Source of the DNA: Glandiceps talaboti
Taxonomy: Eukaryota; Hemichordata; Enteropneusta; Spengelidae
Assembly (NCBI RefSeq): GCF_964340395.1
Contig: NC_135551.1
Span: 14,021,003-14,085,002, forward strand
Length of the DNA stretch: 64,000 nucleotides
Direction of reading: 5' to 3'
Positions 62,001 through 64,000 of this stretch are shown here, in pieces. The notes under the pieces are model-generated. The model was not told the DNA's origin, searched no databases, and was given only the letters and a program-made list of their open reading frames with translations. The translations under genes were made by a program, and so were the position numbers. Each line of letters begins with the position of its first letter. Position 1 is the stretch's first letter.

Positions 62001-63547
62001 GTATTGCACTGTAGTGCAAATACCACTTACATTGCATGTGCAACAGTGCAAATAATCTCTGGTACATATATAATTATAATAAAAAATTTAAGATGATTGG
62101 TTCCAGTGGGCTTACTCTAGTACCATGACAGTCACAAACCATTAGCGGTCCAAGTGCAACAAACCCGCGGGCTTGCCTGGTGAAAACGGGTGTCATAAAA
62201 GTTGTTTGCATCTCTAAAGCTGTTTGTAGCGTTACTTATAATAGCCTAATAAATTGATAACAACTGATATAAGACGGAGATAAGGTTTGCCTCAATTGCA
62301 GTCCATGCAGACGGCCGAATAGAGGTTTTACAGCTGTTTACTTGTGTTATGTAAGAGCCCATCATCACATGTGTAAATATTGGTACTCTTTGATAACAAG
62401 TCCACTTGCTTGGCTAATGGCTTGTCCCAGTAATGCCTCATGGTAATAGGACTCGACTCTCGTGCCACCAATTGAATGAATCAATTTCATCACAAATGAA
62501 CGAATTGATGTCCCTACAATCTAATTATTACAATTTAACATTTCAAATTGTTAATAACAGCTTTGCTGATGTTTGAAATTTTTGCAGATGTTTGAAGTTG
62601 TGAAGGGCTGTGCTGATACATTGGTTTCAAACTTGATGAAGGATGTAGAAGAAGGGAAAGACACAGAGTTTAAAGTGTGAGCCAAAAATTAACGATTAAA
62701 AAATATGTCTCTCTTTTTTTCACACATCCAGTAGTTTCTGAAAACATGCAGTAATTCTTATAGTATAAAAGCATTGTTTGTATTGATTTGTAAATTACCC
62801 TGTAGTTCATGTTTGTCAGTGTTTATATGTCAGCCAAGGAGTTATAATAAATCTTTGAGCCAGAATTTTTATAGAATCAATTTGCTCCTAAATGTTCCTA
62901 AAATTTGAAACTTAAAGAGCACCTGCTTCTAAAACATAAAACTTAGAAGCAAAGTGATATAATTTTATAATATCACAAACTTGAATTCTTATCAACATTC
63001 ATTGTGACAAATACCATGTTTACTGTGTTGAAATAAAAATAATCATCAGTGACAATGTTCATACTAATGTAAATAAAAAGATTCCATTGTCATGAAAATA
63101 GTCAATATGCAAATGGGCTTCAAAATTTGTCTGTCAAATGCAGCTAAAGTTGAATTTTCACCTGTTAAATGCCAGTAGATTTATGACTCAGCATAATAAA
63201 TTTGTGTAAGAGAGTGTGTATGTTTGTTATATTATTACCCAGCATAACAATTTTAAATTGATTTTATATTTTCAATGAATGATTATGGCTCTTTATCAAA
63301 AAATGTGTGTATGATAATTTCCAAGTGTATGTTTGTTACAATAATTGTTGATTTACATCCTCTACAATCTTAAAACACCAAATTTGTTATATTTTTAGAG
63401 TGTATGGTTGTTACAGTATTGATTGCATTGGCTCTGCAGCATTTGGTATCAAAGTAGACTCTCAAAACAGCCCAGACAATCCGTTTGTGAAACACTCCAG
63501 GGCTGTCTTTGATATCAAAACATTTAATCTATCTCTACTGGTTATCA
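57777..63547 (+). CDS. Cytochrome P450, clan 3 (CYP3-like), 5' seven exons, continues past the window
   Basis: Exons are 57777-57841, 58378-58471, 59139-59194, 61266-61362, 61465-61581, 62588-62676 and 63399-63547. Phases join, giving about 222 residues so far. The N-terminus is an ER membrane anchor (FSLTWWMVALCIVLFYI). It is followed by the proline-rich hinge LGLSGPKPWPLLGSF, a WEKEYGKVFGMYLARQPLM block, and the C-helix motif W125-xxx-R129 (HWKYTRNVLTPAFSGSKMK). The segment YGCYSIDCIGSAAFGIKVDS, then NSPDNPFVKH closely resembles the CYP3A '[26 protein letters not shown]' region, so it is clan 3 (CYP3/CYP5/CYP30-like). The family binds heme and oxidises lipophilic compounds in the ER. I-helix, ExxR and heme-Cys parts lie beyond the window. 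The subfamily cannot be assigned. Confidence 0.93.
57982..58035. repeat. Hairpin with 18-bp stem
   Basis: ATATGTGCTCCGATAACT and AGTTATCGGAGCGCACATAT pair around a 14-nt loop, apart from a 2-nt bulge. It lies in P450 intron 1 and is probably a fragment of a foldback element. Confidence 0.6.
58378..58471 (+). CDS. P450 exon 2
   Basis: Completes an Ile codon and encodes YSVYPYSTFNKLGLSGPKPW, then PLLGSFVSLMT, the proline-rich hinge. Donor GTAGGT, phase 0. Confidence 0.95.
58607..58870. repeat. (GGT)n/(GAT)n trinucleotide microsatellite
   Basis: Two long GGT blocks and a GAT-rich middle in P450 intron 2. Poly-His/Thr frames on the minus strand are artefacts. Confidence 0.94.
59030..59065. repeat. 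(GT)n microsatellite
   Basis: About 18 GT units, roughly 70 bp before exon 3. Confidence 0.93.
59139..59194 (+). CDS. P450 exon 3
   Basis: Encodes VGFQESLMRWEKEYGKVF plus two bases of Gly, corresponding to the 'YKKYGKVWG' region of CYP3A proteins. Donor GTAAGT. Confidence 0.94.
59195..61265. other. P450 intron 3
   Basis: Contains family A repeat copy 2 (60381-60695). Otherwise AT-rich, with no gene seen. Confidence 0.6.
60381..60695. repeat. MITE-like dispersed repeat, family A copy 2
   Basis: Left terminus AGTTGTTTGGTTCTGATTAC, related to the 107-435 copy over about 300 bp in the same orientation. The right terminus is not recognisable and a C run (60697-60706) follows. Confidence 0.6.
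61266..61362 (+). CDS. P450 exon 4
   Basis: Encodes GMYLARQPLMVISDVDMVKE, then ILVKQFSHFPNRK, the 'P.L.I.DPDMIK.VLVKE' block of CYP3-like enzymes. Donor GTAAAA, phase 0. Confidence 0.95.
61465..61581 (+). CDS. P450 exon 5
   Basis: Encodes 39 residues including IEGLHWKYTRNVLTPAFSGS with the C-helix WxxxR motif that contacts a heme propionate. Donor GTAGAT, phase 0. Confidence 0.96.
61582..62587. other. P450 intron 5
   Basis: A partial inverted pair CCATAGACATT.../AGTGTCTATGG lies at 61590-61650, and TTGCACTGTAGTGCAA forms a palindrome at about 62004-62019. No gene. Confidence 0.5.
62588..62676 (+). CDS. P450 exon 6
   Basis: Encodes MFEVVKGCADTLVSNLMKDV, then EEGKDTEFK plus two bases. The donor GTGAGC was chosen so that the split Val codon joins VYGCYS in exon 7. 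Confidence 0.94.
62677..63398. other. P450 intron 6
   Basis: AT-rich intron with no element recognised. Confidence 0.6.
63399..63547 (+). CDS. P450 exon 7 (last within window)
   Basis: Encodes VYGCYSIDCIGSAAFGIKVD, then SQNSPDNPFVKHSRAVFDIK and TFNLSLLVI plus one base. Donor GTAAGT, phase 1. The gene continues to the right. Confidence 0.96.
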
Positions 63548-64000
63548 GTAAGTATTGATCACTTTTATGTTATCATCTTCCTGTCCATATTAGGGTATAG
63601 TAGAAACTATATATCTTGGCTTGATGTTTCACTCATGGGACATGTCACATGATGTTTTTGACACACAGATAGACACATTTTTTTTTTATGATTTTAACTA
63701 CAGAAACAATAATGTAACATAGCACACACTGCACTGAGGATCCTTTGGCCCATCACACCGGAAAGTGATAAACGTTGCTATTCGTTTAAGGCCATTTTGT
63801 GCACTCATTTATGAAGTTGTTAGTTTCTAGATTTCTAGAATATTGGTAAATATTGTTGGGTTGATATTATGTAATCACACCCTTTCTCTTATCACCATCT
63901 CACCAAAGCTCTGTTAAAACTATGATTCTCTGTATAGAGAAGTATACTTATGCCATTGGTTATGTAGTGGATGGATGAAACATAGTTTTTATTTTGGCGA
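63548..64000. other. P450 intron 7, partial
   Basis: No further exon is recognised before the window ends. Confidence 0.6.

Overview
The window is eukaryotic nuclear DNA from an invertebrate animal. Genes are split into many short exons with canonical GT/AG borders and multi-kilobase AT-rich introns, microsatellites are dense, and DNA-transposon fossils and Penelope-like retroelement fossils carrying hammerhead ribozymes are common. The three protein families found, plus the high frequency of TACATGTA-like words, suggest a marine lophotrochozoan or non-vertebrate deuterostome. This is inference, and I cannot name the phylum.

Layout. 1-9.1 kb: one clear tRNA-Arg(ACG), a 39-bp minisatellite, microsatellites, a small MITE-like element, and weak hints of a minus-strand spliced gene. 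9144-36955 (+): a complete 10-exon gene for a Golgi class I alpha-1,2-mannosidase (GH47, MAN1A type, 644 aa). Its introns hold two SINEs, several families of foldback elements, minisatellites and one hammerhead-like motif. 36956-44050: a G-rich 3' flank followed by intergenic repeats. 44051-55013 (+): a complete 5-exon gene for a TauD/clavaminate-synthase-like Fe(II)/2-oxoglutarate dioxygenase (395 aa). Its 7.7-kb first intron contains an apparently whole 4.86-kb DNA transposon (45019-49878) with an uninterrupted 684-aa transposase on the minus strand, then a field of Penelope-like fragments with hammerhead ribozymes (49889-51745). 55014-57776: intergenic microsatellites. 57777 to beyond the right edge (+): the 5' seven exons of a clan-3 (CYP3-like) cytochrome P450.

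All three host genes lie on the plus strand, but nothing links them in one pathway: N-glycan trimming, an oxidative dioxygenase of unknown substrate, and an ER monooxygenase. Read at the splice sites listed, exon phases join without a frame break in all three genes.

The most notable non-genic signal is a family of about 43-nt hammerhead ribozyme motifs (seven copies, some truncated or diverged). Their stems I and II carry compensatory changes between copies. One pair is arranged head-to-head as a 69-bp-arm palindrome inside (TA)n. Other points of note are the intact-looking transposon, a 168-bp foldback element with a perfect 9-bp target duplication, a TTAA-flanked MITE family, a partial duplication of mannosidase exon 8 that carries a splice donor, and an exact TISU translation-initiator match at the mannosidase start codon.
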